Notes under the pieces: generated by a model
Databases searched by the model: none
What the model saw: only the letters and a program-made list of their open reading frames with translations
What the model was told of the DNA's origin: nothing
Assembly (NCBI GenBank): GCA_928212115.1
Contig: CAKMRJ010005745.1
Span: 223,165,166-223,229,165 of the forward strand
Direction of reading: 5' to 3'
Origin: Lactuca virosa
Taxonomy: Eukaryota; Streptophyta; Magnoliopsida; Asterales; Asteraceae
Length of the DNA: 64,000 nucleotides
Position numbers and translations under genes: made by a program
Shown: in pieces, positions 24,689 to 35,049 of the stretch
Layout of the letters: each line of letters opens with the position of its first letter
Position numbering within the stretch: position 1 is the stretch's first letter

Positions 24689-25430
24689 GTGACGGGAGCT
24701 CAACTACCAAGAGACCCTATTCTTCCTAACCAGGAAAATGGTGGTTCGATCAGAGAGGAATTCGAAGAGGATCCTGAAGAAATAATAGAGGAAGACCCCG
24801 AAGACAACTTGGAAGAGGATCTAGAGGAAGATAAACCGAAGGAAAACAAAGGAAAAGAAGAAATGGGAGAAGACCCCGACAAGGCTTCCATGGTCTGACG
24901 CCTCGATAAGCCGTAGATCTACAGAGACGGAGTTAGGAACAAGGTTAACATCCTCCCTATGGCATGGATGAGGCTTTTACAACCTCAACAAGAGGAGGAT
25001 TAGTAGACAGGGCTCTCCTTGTCATAGTATGCCACATCACTCACTAGAGCGTACAAACACGAGCATCGGTCAGCCGAAATCATGGAGGTTGGCGCTACCA
25101 CCAAGATCACCGCAATTCGCCTTCGTCACCTGGATGGAGGTCACGAGCAGATAAAAGAACACATCAAAACCTTCAGAGGGAAGTGACCGCAACTCGAGTC
25201 GAGATTAGAGAGTATCGGGAACGTCAAACAACGTTAGAGAAAACGTGTGGTAAAAACAGAACATCAAATGGCAGAAGCCAGGGCAAAGTTAGGGCAATGC
25301 AAACTTTCATGTCTTCATTCTATGGCCCACGAAACATCACCCTCCACGAGTAGTGTGTACACTACTGACATACCATTACAGAATCAAACTCATGGTGTGC
25401 GTTTGAACACTGCCCCGTCATATACATAAA
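24689..25430 (+). pseudogene. Decayed leader ORF, acidic then helical
   Basis: Upstream of gag lies a former coding stretch. At 24689-24898 it is strongly acidic with Glu/Asp-Pro repeats (EEDPEDNLEEDLEED). At about 25030-25430, in shifting frames, it gives helical text such as AIRLRHLDGGHEQIKEHIKT and HQMAEARAKLGQCKL. It ends in TGA at 24896-24898 and has many breaks after that. I do not recognise the family. It may be a remnant of an extra ORF carried by the element, or simple repeats that happen to be open. Both strands of the acidic part are open, which weakens the case for that segment. Confidence 0.35.
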
Positions 25431-25661
25431 TTCCACCTTTCAAATGTAGAGACTACACTATTCAAGGGGTCGTGTCACCGTCAAAGTTTTTCCTTACATT
25501 AACGAAATATAGACCTAATATAAGGTCAAACTTTCCTGAACTCTATGAACTAGAGTATATCAATAAAATTGGCATGCATTTTATTTCATTAGGAGTTTAC
25601 CACATATTTCATAACCTGGTATTACAAACGATTTGCTTATGATGACTCTAAGATTACTTAA

Positions 25662-25812
25662 TGTATACCTCAAGATTATGTGTAATTAAGAGATGATCGA
25701 CTTAGAAATGATGAGTCCGCCTCAGGGCCTGTTCCTTGTTTGGTTCTGGACCTAGGGCAGACTCATTAAGTTCAACGTCCTATTGGACCTTAATTATACA
25801 CAACTGGTATAT
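25662..25812 (+). repeat. Foldback module copy C (before gag)
   Basis: Inner stem ATGAGTC (25711-25717) pairs with GACTCAT (25760-25766), then GCCT with GGGC (last pair G-U), around a 28-nt loop (25725-25752). Outer stem 25676-25689 pairs with 25790-25803 at 13 of 14 positions, counting one G-U. TATACC (25664-25669) pairs with GGTATA (25806-25811). Compared with copy A the inner stem has G-C changed to A-T and remains paired. Confidence 0.8.
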
Positions 25813-26051
25813 GCCAAGTGATCTTGGGAGTTGATCAGGTGTTGAATAAAGATTACAAGATTACATTCGAGTCAGTACTACTAAATTCATAAGTTTATTT
25901 ATATAAACCTCTACTATGAATTGTTTGCCACATTCGAAAAATCAGGAAATACTATACTTGAAAACTAATAACCTAGTTTTACGACGCCCGACTAATAACC
26001 ATTACTAAAAGACTTATACTCATTTCGTCTTTGAAATTCTATAACAGAAAG

Positions 26052-27269
26052 ATGCCGCCTCGTAGGTCTGCTAGCCGCACTGGCGGAACGCAAACAAATC
26101 CACCGCCGCCGCCTCCCCAATATGATCCTGTTATGTTCCAAGCTGTGGTCACGGACGCGGTAATAGCTGCTATGTCCCAAATCAGCACTGATAGTGCTAG
26201 GAGGACAGGGAGTGGTACTAATAAATCCACTCAAGGAGATAGCCAAGGGCGTTCGAGAGAGTCCTCCTTTAAGGACTTCACCAATGGTAAACCCGATTCA
26301 TTCAATGGTAGCGGGGGAGTCATCGATTTGATGCAGTGGTTCGAGAAGACCGAATCTGTCTTCGAGATCTGTGCGTGCCCCGAAGCGAACAAAGTCAAAT
26401 TCACAGCTCGCACTTTCCCCGACCGGGCCCTTACTTGGTGGAACGGCTATGTTAAGTCACTGACACTTGCAGTGGCTAACTCGATAAGCTGGGAGGACTT
26501 GGAGGCAATGATGCTGAAAGAGTATTGCCCAAGGGGCGAAGTGCAAAAGCTAGAGCAAGAACTGTGGAACCTCAAGATGACAGGCTCTGACCTTGCAACC
26601 TATACCGTCTGATTCTGTGACCTAGCACTCCTTTGTCCCGCTATGGTCACCCCGGAAGACAAAAAGTTGGAGCGATACCTTTGGGGATTGTCCTCCCAAA
26701 TTCAAGATAACGTGTTGGCCTCAAGACCAACTACCTTTGACAGTGCCAAGGAGTTGGCACAACAACTCATCGACCACAGGGCCAGCCATGACACCGTGAC
26801 AACCACCCCTGAGCAGGCAATAGGGGAAAACAACAAAAGGAAGTTTTGAAACAACAAGAAGGGCCAACTGGCCCAGGACTACCCTAAGAAGCAACAGATC
26901 GTCGCTGTTCATGCTGCCACAGCCCATGCCACACCAGCACCCATAAATCGATACGTTGGAACCCTTCCGAAATGCAACAAGTGTAACTTCCATCACACTG
27001 GGGTTTGCCGGGAGATGCATTGCAAAAATTGTAACAGGAAGGGTCACACTGTCCGTTTCTGTAAGGCACCGGCACAACCCATCACCCAGGTCCCTGGCAC
27101 TGGAGTAAGCCCAGCCTGTTACGAGTGCGGCGAAACGGGACACTTTAAAAGAGACTGCCCAAGAGCAAGGAATGCTGGTGATGGTGGAAGGGTGCTTATG
27201 ATCACCTCAGGAGAGACCACCCCGGAACCGCCCATAAATATCGGTACATGTTCTAACATCAACGTTTAG
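26052..27269 (+). pseudogene. gag: Gypsy (Tekay-like) gag, two in-frame TGA stops
   Basis: Gag of about 406 codons starting MPPRRSASRTGG at ATG 26052. It keeps one frame throughout with TGA at 26610-26612 and 26847-26849. The retrotransposon gag core is clear (FTNGKPDSFNGSGGVIDLMQ, ALTWWNGYVKSL, EYCPRGEVQKLEQELWNL). Three cysteine knuckles follow: CNKCNFHHTGVC, CKNCNRKGHTVRFC and CYECGETGHFKRDC, the last two exact CX2CX4HX4C. This arrangement is typical of Tekay chromoviruses. The sequence ends soon after the last knuckle, where autonomous relatives would run into protease. Both stops could arise by a single C-to-T change at a CpG. Confidence 0.88.
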
Positions 27270-27409
27270 ATTTAAAAAAAGTTTTTTTTACTAAAACTAG
27301 TAACGATTAAAGTATATCAACCATAAATCTCGAGAACACGGCAAAACCCGAATAAGCCTTATCATCTATATAAAAACGTAGGGTCTTTACTAGTAAATCT
27401 ATGATGGCT

Positions 27410-27563
27410 AGTGTAAACTTTATGGTCATATATCATTAAGATTCTATGGATTTAGAATGTGTAATTCCGCCTTACTTCCTGTTCCTTGTTTGGTTGTGGG
27501 CTTAAGGCGAAGTCACTCATTCGACTGCCCTTGAAATCTTAATGATATACGACTAGTTTACAC
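27410..27563 (+). repeat. Foldback module copy D (after gag)
   Basis: CGCCTTA (27468-27474) pairs perfectly with TAAGGCG (27503-27509) around a 28-nt loop. The outer stem 27425-27440 pairs with 27538-27553 at 15 of 16 positions. GTGTAAACT (27411-27419) pairs with AGTTTACAC (27555-27563). It lies in the 3' untranslated part. Confidence 0.83.
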
Positions 27564-27902
27564 CAAGCGATTATAAAAGATCTGGTAGGACTTATATTGC
27601 AAATTTCTTCATTAATTGTTGAAGCACTCGTACTACTAGAACTCACTAATTACATTATAAAATATTCAGAGTAGTAATACCAAGGATAGAGCGGAGAGCA
27701 TAAAGGCATATTCATAGAGTACACCATCACCCCGAAACAATCACTTGTAGTTCTTAATCGACCTAACACCAATTACAATAAGATGTCCGAACGTCGTCAA
27801 TTAACGAAACATGGCTTGGTCCATACCATATCAATTCCAAGAGCTACGAAAAGTACCCACATCTTTTCCCCAAACTCTCGTAGTCCCAGTCAAAGCGCTA
27901 AT

Positions 27903-27935
27903 TTCGGGACGAAATTCCTTCTAACCGGGGGATGA
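27903..27935 (+). other. Polypurine/3' end signature of gag-only element
   Basis: TTCGGGACGAAATTCCTTCT followed by AACCGGGGGATGA just before the 3' LTR. This block is characteristic of the 3' end of plant chromovirus internal regions, where the first part normally encodes the end of pol. Here it persists although pol is gone. Confidence 0.75.
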
Positions 27936-30900
27936 TGTGACAACCATCAATTTCTGGTCAAGTCAAAGTTAAATAAAGTTAACAAGTCAAACAGGTCAAC
28001 TCAATTAACCTTGCATATTAGGGTATACATTATGTTACTACTGTACAACTCGCTATTTTAATAAGAAGTTATCTCTTGGAAAGTTCGTGTGATTGAAATT
28101 CTTAAACCCTAAACGGGATAAGTGAGGTAACAAAACGATAAAACACTATTGCATACCCTTAGGGGGTGTGTAAGACCCTTAAACATGGCTTAACGGGGTT
28201 TACGAATCTTGAGTTGCGAAGCTAAACACTCAAAAAGCCACAAACAAAGTATCTTTCAATCTCTCTTTATCAATCTTAATCTCTCCCAAATCTCTCTCAA
28301 AATCTCTTTTAACTTTTTAAAAATCATTCGGGTCATCCCGACCCTTAACCGAGTCAAAAACCGCTCGAAACGGGAAGATTTCATGAAAAATAGCCTATTA
28401 GGACCGAAGTCCCTATTAGGGCCGAAGCCTCTCTATAGGGGCCGAAAGTACTAAGGACCGAACTGATGAAATACCGAACCCGAAGCTGCTGAACCGAAAC
28501 TAGATTGAAACCGAACCATGCGATCCGAACCCGAACTTCGCCTTCGCTTCTCTTCCGGCCTATTTCGCCTTCGGGCTATTTCGGATCATCTCGCCTTCGG
28601 TCCATGGCAGTAGGGACCGAACCTCGGTCCTATCCGAGCAACTTCGCAGGAAGGTCCATTTCACCCGGTTTTCGACCACGACTCCGTTTTAAGCTCGTTT
28701 TTGATTAGTTTAAGTTGGGACTTTCACCCAAACTCATATTTTGACATATAAAACACTATATATTCATAATTTAAACACATTTTTAGGGAAATCGTTATTT
28801 AAGAATAAAATCTAGTGGGTGAGATTTTGAGGTGGAGTGTTGACTTTACCTTTGAGTTATGACACAAGCAACCCACCACACCCACTCCAGGGCCATACTC
28901 AGTCACTATTTCTCCATACTTAGTCAATTAGTTGTCCTTTCACACTATTTCACCAGCCCATAATCAAATCAAAGGGCTGGAAATCTTCACTTCACTTCCC
29001 ACATTATTCACTCTTTCTCAAGAAGAATCAAACCCATTTCTCTCTCTCACTTTCTCTCTCTAAAAACTCGAATTTAAAGGTTGTTCTTGAGCATTTCCCT
29101 TCAAGTTTGGTAAGTAACTTCATCCTTCACTTGATTATCTTGCATCCTTTCACTCAAGTCATGAGTTTCTTACACAAATATCATCATATTTGTTGTTAGA
29201 TCTTCAAATCTTCAAGCATCTCCCAAGTGTTCTTGACTTGGAAACTTCTTCTATTCATCATCCATATTCTAGAATCACTCAAGGTGAGTTCATACCCCTA
29301 CATTTGCATGTTTTCTTCAATTTTTAAGGGGGGGGGGGAATACAACTTAAAAGACCAAAAACTTACCTAAATTCAAACAACAACTTTTATCAGAAAAGTT
29401 GAGTCTTATTCACGGACTGATTTGACCATCTTAAACTTAATAGCTTTCAAAATTGTTTAATATGCAAATAGTTCAGGTTCATACCTTTAAAATTACTACT
29501 TGCACATCTCCATACGATTTTTCTATAATTTATGGTGATTTTTACAAAACTGCCTATCATTTCAGAAACGAATTCGGACCAGTCTGTGAATATGAACGTT
29601 TTCACACAAGTTAAAGACTTCTAAAAATTATAATAAAAATTATGAATAAACTAGACACATTTTATGAACTCTCAGAGTTTACAGATTCAGTTTTCGACTT
29701 CGTATTATTTTTCTATGATATTTTTAAAACAATGAAGAAAGGTTAAAAACTAGTTACATAGCTTACAATATTAACAACACTCTGTAGTATGTTGAGCAAA
29801 GTGCATAACAATAAGTTTCTAAATGTTTGGATTCATTCTTGTTAGTTTACCATCATGAATAGAAATTAGTCATTCATGTTAAGGTTTTTCCTCCATTCAT
29901 TTCGAACACATATAATAAACTACGTTAAGTATAGTTTATGAATTTTCGATAATAGCATACTACATGGAAATGGTTTTACTCTAAAAACAAATGGGTTTTT
30001 CATATACAACTTAATAGTAATAGTTAATGGATTCATATCACTAATGTATTTTCATAAAAAGTGATTTCACTTCCACCACGGAAGGGGTTTAATACTCAAA
30101 CTACATGTAAACTAGTTCACGTAAATTGTGAGACACGTCTTCATTGTACTCTTTCAGTACTGGTTAAAAATCCTGAATTTGTTATAACCAGAGTCTCTTG
30201 TAGGGAGAGCGTGATAATTGTGTATAGATCTATATTGGGGTTGACAACCCACACCCATGCTGCTTGCATAAGTCCGATCGGCCGTTCGGGGGTGACAAAT
30301 GTCATTAACATTCCGACGTCTGAAGAACGTCGCAGCATGTCATCCGGTCGTAGTATGGTTATAACGACTCACATAAGGAGTTAACAAACATTCAATTTTA
30401 CGGGAAAATTCTACTTTAAAAAGGGTTTTTATCTATTTAAAACTACAAATACGTTATAAGTGCAAAACACAACATATTCTCGGTCCTAGGATTTTAGACT
30501 ACATGACTTTTATAAGGAAAATATTGGATTTTCTTTGGAATCACATTTCTAATGACACTACATTTCATTTAGAATTTGTTAGACTTCAGCTATAATTGCT
30601 AAGTGTATATGCTAGAGTTATATAAGAATCTAGTCACAATCGACTTAGAATTGGTGGGTCCGCCTTACTTCCTGTTCCTTGTTTGGTTGTGGACCTAGGA
30701 CAGACCCATTATATTCGACGGTTTATTTAACTTAATTTTTATATAACTTATATACACTGGGTGACTATAGAAGGAATCTACGGGTCTTTCTAGGGTACAT
30801 TATTGCATAACATAGGAGCTTTCATTTCACACTTAATAAAGAAAATATTGGATTTTCTGGAATCATACTCTATCGCTTTTACAAGGAAAATGGCTTCTTT

Positions 30901-31218
30901 CTCAAATAAAACTCTTATGAACTCACCAACTTAATTGTTGACACTTTTTTCAAAACTACTTGTATTCTCAGGAAATCAGTGAAACAAGAAATCAACACCA
31001 TCTTGAGGATGGGACGTTAAATCGTCAAACAGTTCATTTTGACATCATAATGTAATTGATTTTGAAACATGTAAACATATACTATGGTGTAACCTTTTCA
31101 ATTATATTTATTATGGTTGTATTTACTTTGAGCACTATTATACTCGTTGTTGTGATACTATACATGAAGTCCTCCATCCCCCGGACGTTTTCGCCATCCT
31201 TGGTTTAGGGGTGTGACA
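27936..31218 (+). repeat. 3' LTR of gag-only element
   Basis: A 3,283-bp copy of 20647-23954, ending GGGGTGTGACA. The G run at 29329-29338 is shorter than in the 5' LTR. Confidence 0.9.
30603..30757 (+). repeat. Foldback module copy E (3' LTR)
   Basis: LTR counterpart of copy A. Stem 30655-30667 pairs with 30696-30708 around a 28-nt loop (30668-30695). The outer arm GTGTATA pairs fully with TATACAC here, where copy A has one mismatch. Confidence 0.8.
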
Positions 31219-31821
31219 GGGGAGAAATACAAAATTTAAAAGTTTAATTTTTACCAGCACGCGGTGCGCATCTAACGATTGGATTCATCAGGATACGGAT
31301 GACGTGACACGAGGAGAGGGGACATTTGGCAGCTCCCAGTGGATCACGCACACTTGCACGGCGTGCGGTCTAAAATCGGCTACAAATAGCAAGCCCCGAT
31401 AGTTCAGTTCTCACACCTCAAAATCTTCCCTCTTTCTCTCTTGATTTTCGTGCCACTAATTCTCGAGCGCCTACCGAGTTCCGGACTTTCGATTCCACCT
31501 ACATCTATGGTTTCATGCATCAAGGGTGACTTTACGACCTCACTTTTATGATTTTCAAATGTTTTACCGGTGGAGGAGGGGAGGGGAATACATGTTATAA
31601 CACTTCATTATCGTTTTCATAATTATCACTATTTATATCATATTAGTGATTTGATTATACCTAGAATTGTTGGGATGATATTATGCCTGGTAGATACCCT
31701 GCCAAACTTGTAAAAATGAAAACATTATACGTAATCGTTACTCTGGCCAACTCTTTAGGAAAAGATTATACCTAGTTGTTACTCTACCGAACTCATAGGA
31801 ATAATATCATTCCCTATTGTT

Positions 31822-32185
31822 ACTACGTTCGAATCAAACGGAATATAGTAGTATATTATGTTGTCGCTCCGCTCGATCTAAACGGATAATAATAGTATAT
31901 TATGTCGTCACAATACTCGATTCAAACGGATAATAGTGGTATATTATGCCGTCACTATACTCGACTCAAACGGATGATACTAGTATATTATGCTAACTCT
32001 ACGCTCGTCGCAGACGGATAATACTACTATATTATTCCGTCACTAAGATTGACTCAAACAGATAATAGTTGTAGATTATGTCGTCACTATGCTCGATCCA
32101 AATGGATAATAGTAGTATATTATGTCATCGCTACGCTCAATGAAAATGGATAATAATATTATATTATGTCGTCACTCAACTCTAA
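31822..32185 (+). repeat. 44-bp tandem array in solo LTR
   Basis: Eight diverged copies of a 44-bp unit around CTCGATTCAAACGGATAATA. Unit landmarks lie at 31828, 31872, 31916, 31960, 32004, 32048, 32092 and 32136. Confidence 0.85.
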
Positions 32186-32885
32186 CAATGGCTATATCGC
32201 CACTCCGCCTATCTGGCTTTGCTAAGGATATCTATTTAAAATACTTATATATTGATTATAAGTACACAATGAAACATCGAAACTCTAGTTATGTCATAAG
32301 TACACAATTATATACGTGAAGGTTGAACTGCATCCAACTAACCTAGATTCAGTTCGCTTTCGGTTTTCCTACTCTTAAAAGCACTTATTTCGTTAATTAT
32401 ATACTCCTAAGATATGGATATACTAATAGTATATATGATAAATAAGAATTACGAAAACCCTAGTACCGATTCATAGTATAATACTATTTTCAAAGAAAAT
32501 AATCAAAATACTTTTACAACTTAACAAAGGGATGTACGAAAAATTATTTTCAAAGTATAATATATGAAACCTGTGAACTCATGAACATTATGTTGACCTT
32601 CAAAACCACATGTATTCCTAGGAAACCAAGAGATGGAAGCTCGCACTCCCTAAAGCAGCATTTGATCGATAGAGCTACTACAAGTCTATTACCATTTATT
32701 GTTATACCTAATTTTTAGGGCACCTTTTTGTATTAGAAATTCTAGTATTTCACAGACATATTATGATGTAACATTTTTATACATAATGGAAGTGATATTT
32801 ATGTTATATATTTTTTTTTGTACTTTTCAATATATGTTAATTATCTGCGATCCAACGTTCTATCATCGCACAACCCGACGTTTCC

Positions 32886-33045
32886 GCCGCCATGCCGGGG
32901 GTTTGACAAAAAGGGAGTCATCATCTCTCTGGGTGAAAATAATAGATTCCATTCATCTAAAACTGCCACCAGGCCGGGGATATGACAAAAAAAGGGAGTA
33001 ATCATCTCTTTGGGTGAAAATAATAGATTCCATTCATCGAAAAAA
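32886..33045 (+). repeat. Tandem duplication across the LTR/LINE junction
   Basis: Two units of about 79-81 bp. Each contains the last 25 bp of an LTR (GCCGGGGGTTTGACA / GCCGGGGATATGACA) joined to the same LINE segment (GGGAGTMATCATCTCTYTGG to ATTCATC). The order LTR tail, LINE, LTR tail, LINE can only have arisen after the LTR had landed in the LINE. Confidence 0.8.
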
Positions 33046-33070
33046 AGAGTTTGCCAATTTATTCCACCAA
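32914..33070 (+). pseudogene. LINE reverse transcriptase relic, right part
   Basis: Picks up the LINE frame after the AAAAG target duplication (KESSSLWVKIIDSIH). It contains the tandem duplication at 32886-33045 and ends at 33070, where a minus-strand gypsy LTR begins. Confidence 0.65.
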
Positions 33071-35035
33071 TGTAACTTACGTAATTCAAGAATAAAATTT
33101 TTCATTTTTAAAAGAGAATAAACACCCATTTTGATGAAGTTACTTTCAATTAAAACCATTTGTTCGTAAATGATAATTCAAAATCAAAGTCACAAGGAAA
33201 ACATTACGGAATCTCGAATCATAAAACGGATGATATGTGTGTATATAGTCCTGCCTTATCCATCCGAAAAGTACCTAAATTTTTTTAAATCCACAACTAT
33301 AAGCAAAATCTTAGTGAGTTCCCCCAAAATACTCCACACAACAATACACAAACAATACATGCACACATGAGCCTTCAGTCTGCCTAGACCACCTTGCAAG
33401 GACTACAATATTCCTGGACCGCTCTCCCGAGCCTACAGTCTAATGGACCGCCCCTCGGGGCCTAAAATATAGCTAGACCACTCCCTTGGGCCTACAGTTT
33501 GACTGGACCATCTTCCAAGGCCTACAGTACACCTGGACCTCCCGTGTATCTTGGGCTACATCACAAAGCAGGACCGCCTCAACGCAACCACAATATGTCG
33601 ACAAATGCACATAAACAACAACCAACAATACAGGTAATCATAACAGATATACCAATCTAACAAATCACTAGAGCATATCAACATCCTACACACAAATGAT
33701 ACATACTATAGTATAAAGTACAATGAGAAAACTCACTTCGCAGGCTAGTAGAATCAACACAACTCATACGAACAAAGACGAGTGCTACGAGCCACCTATA
33801 CAACAATCATAGATATACCCTTAATATATAGCCTAAAAACCCTGAAGTTAACAAAAAGTCAACTTGGTCAAAAGTTAACGGTCAACGGTCAAAGTCAACA
33901 ACCAAAAGTCAACTTAGTTGTATCCGCCACGCGTGGTCTGGCCCACAACCTTTCGCGGAGAAACTGACCACTACGTCGTGGTCTTCCCTGATCCAAGCAC
34001 TACAAGAAGACATAATCCATTAGGTCTATACTTCCAACACTCAGATTTGATTCCTCATAATGTCTAAATGGATAAAGTTTCCAACTTTATCGATTAAGAA
34101 GCTCTAAACAAGCAAGATCTAAAACCCTTGATCATAAGATGTCCAAAATACACTTTTCTTCATTCATGGAGTAAAGAGAGCCCTTTCATGCCCTCTCTAC
34201 TACACCAAATGACTAGATCTGATCCCAAACATCAATAAAAAAATCAAGAGTTGTCTAAACTTTGTGGAAGAAGCCTTTAATGGGACCAAAACTCATTAAA
34301 ATGGACAAAACATTAAATACACATATATCCAAAGATGAAATGCAATAAAACTTGGAGCTTTATGAGTTACAAAGGTCTAAAAGGTACATGAAAGCAGAGA
34401 TCTTCAATTTCCATGCTTCAAGGATCAATCTTGCATGAAAGCATTACTCCAAACCACCAAAAACACTCCAAAAATGGATGAGAGGAGTGGGGAGACGCTC
34501 AAACTATGAAGAAGGAGGCTAGGGTTTCTCCCAAGGAGTTATAGGTGTGATGGAGGTTGAGAAAATGCACTAAAACATGAATCCTTACCTTTAAATACAT
34601 TGAAAACCCTAAAAAATCGTGTGTTTGGGCCTGCCCAGCTTTCACTCCATGGAAAACAGTTCTCTTCTCCGTGGTCATTACCATGTCGTGGAGACGTGTT
34701 GTCACCCAAATCCATTCCAGCTTCAACAAGTCATAACTTCTTCGTTTCAACGGCGATCTTTATATGTGTTGATGAGCTGCACAATTTTATCTAATTACTT
34801 TTGACTAAAAACATATCGTACTAAAATCATTAATTCATGAAAGAAGCTCAAAATATCACCTTTTCCATTTTACCATTTGCTTCAAAGCATAATTCGATGG
34901 ATTTAACCATTTAACCAATATTATCAATATCTGATAGGGTCTAAACTCTATCCCTTTAAAACCCAAGACCTTTAATCGATCAAATTACGGCCCGTTATCC
35001 CGGAACTAGAAACATCATGGAAACTAGGTGTTATA
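33071..35035 (-). repeat. 3' LTR of minus-strand gypsy element
   Basis: An LTR of about 1,965 bp read on the minus strand. It starts TATAACACC (TG changed to TA) at 35035 and ends GTAAGTTACA at 33071. It carries the GGGGGAACTCACTAAG block found in several gypsy LTRs here (33306-33330, antisense) and a 30-bp tandem array. Confidence 0.75.
33387..33536 (-). repeat. 30-bp tandem array with small palindromes
   Basis: Five units of 29-30 bp, each starting GGACC-like and ending CTACAGT plus a variable part. Each unit contains a short inverted repeat of different sequence: CCTTGCAAGG, GCTCTCCCGAGC, GCCCCTCGGGGC, CCCTTGGG, CTTCCAAG. Confidence 0.75.
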
Positions 35036-35049
35036 ATTCTCCCCCGCTT
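35036..35049 (-). other. Polypurine tract of minus-strand gypsy element
   Basis: On the minus strand AAGCGGGGGAGAAT precedes the LTR. Just upstream is GAGGACGAAATCTAG, the usual chromovirus 3' end signature. Confidence 0.75.

Larger units (their letters stand above)
20647..31218 (+). mobile_element. Gag-only gypsy element (TR-GAG type), complete
   Basis: A 10,572-bp element with LTRs of 3,308 and 3,283 bp (TGTGACAAC to GGGGTGTGACA), flanked by GGGAA (20642-20646) and GGGGA (31219-31223), a near-perfect 5-bp duplication. The internal region is only about 3.98 kb. It contains a tRNA-Met primer site, a long leader with a decayed extra ORF, gag and a 0.67 kb tail ending TTCGGGACGAAATTCC and a G-rich tract, as in chromovirus/Tekay elements. 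Protease, RT, RNase H and integrase are absent. Elements with gag only are known as TR-GAG and must be mobilised by enzymes of other copies. Confidence 0.88.
20059..32908 (+). mobile_element. Solo gypsy-type LTR inserted in the LINE, split by a nested element
   Basis: Excluding the nested element, this is one LTR of about 2.27 kb (20059-20646 plus 31219-32908). It starts TGTAACAAACGC, ends GGGGGTTTGACA and is flanked by perfect AAAAG duplications (20054-20058 and 32909-32913). On either side the LINE coding frame joins cleanly, which confirms the boundary. The right part has a promoter-like CTACAAATAGC (31380-31390), a leader and a 44-bp tandem array. No internal domain is present, so it looks like the product of LTR-LTR recombination. 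Confidence 0.8.

Noticed and set aside
24700..24891. Minus-strand Ser-rich frame
   Set aside because: Mirror of the acidic GAA/GAG-rich stretch on the plus strand; compositional artefact.
21242..28708. Matching open frames at 21242-21481 and 28505-28708 (MKPNHAIRTRTSPS...)
   Set aside because: They are the same LTR stretch in the two LTRs. Conservation reflects LTR duplication, and the CCGAA/TTCGG repeats keep frames open by composition.
22860..30384. Open frame at 30061-30384 and its 5' LTR counterpart as a gene
   Set aside because: Lies inside the LTRs, has no recognisable domain, and is not open in the 5' LTR copy.
31822..32185. CRISPR-like array
   Set aside because: Units are contiguous 44-bp tandem repeats without unique spacers, in a plant LTR.
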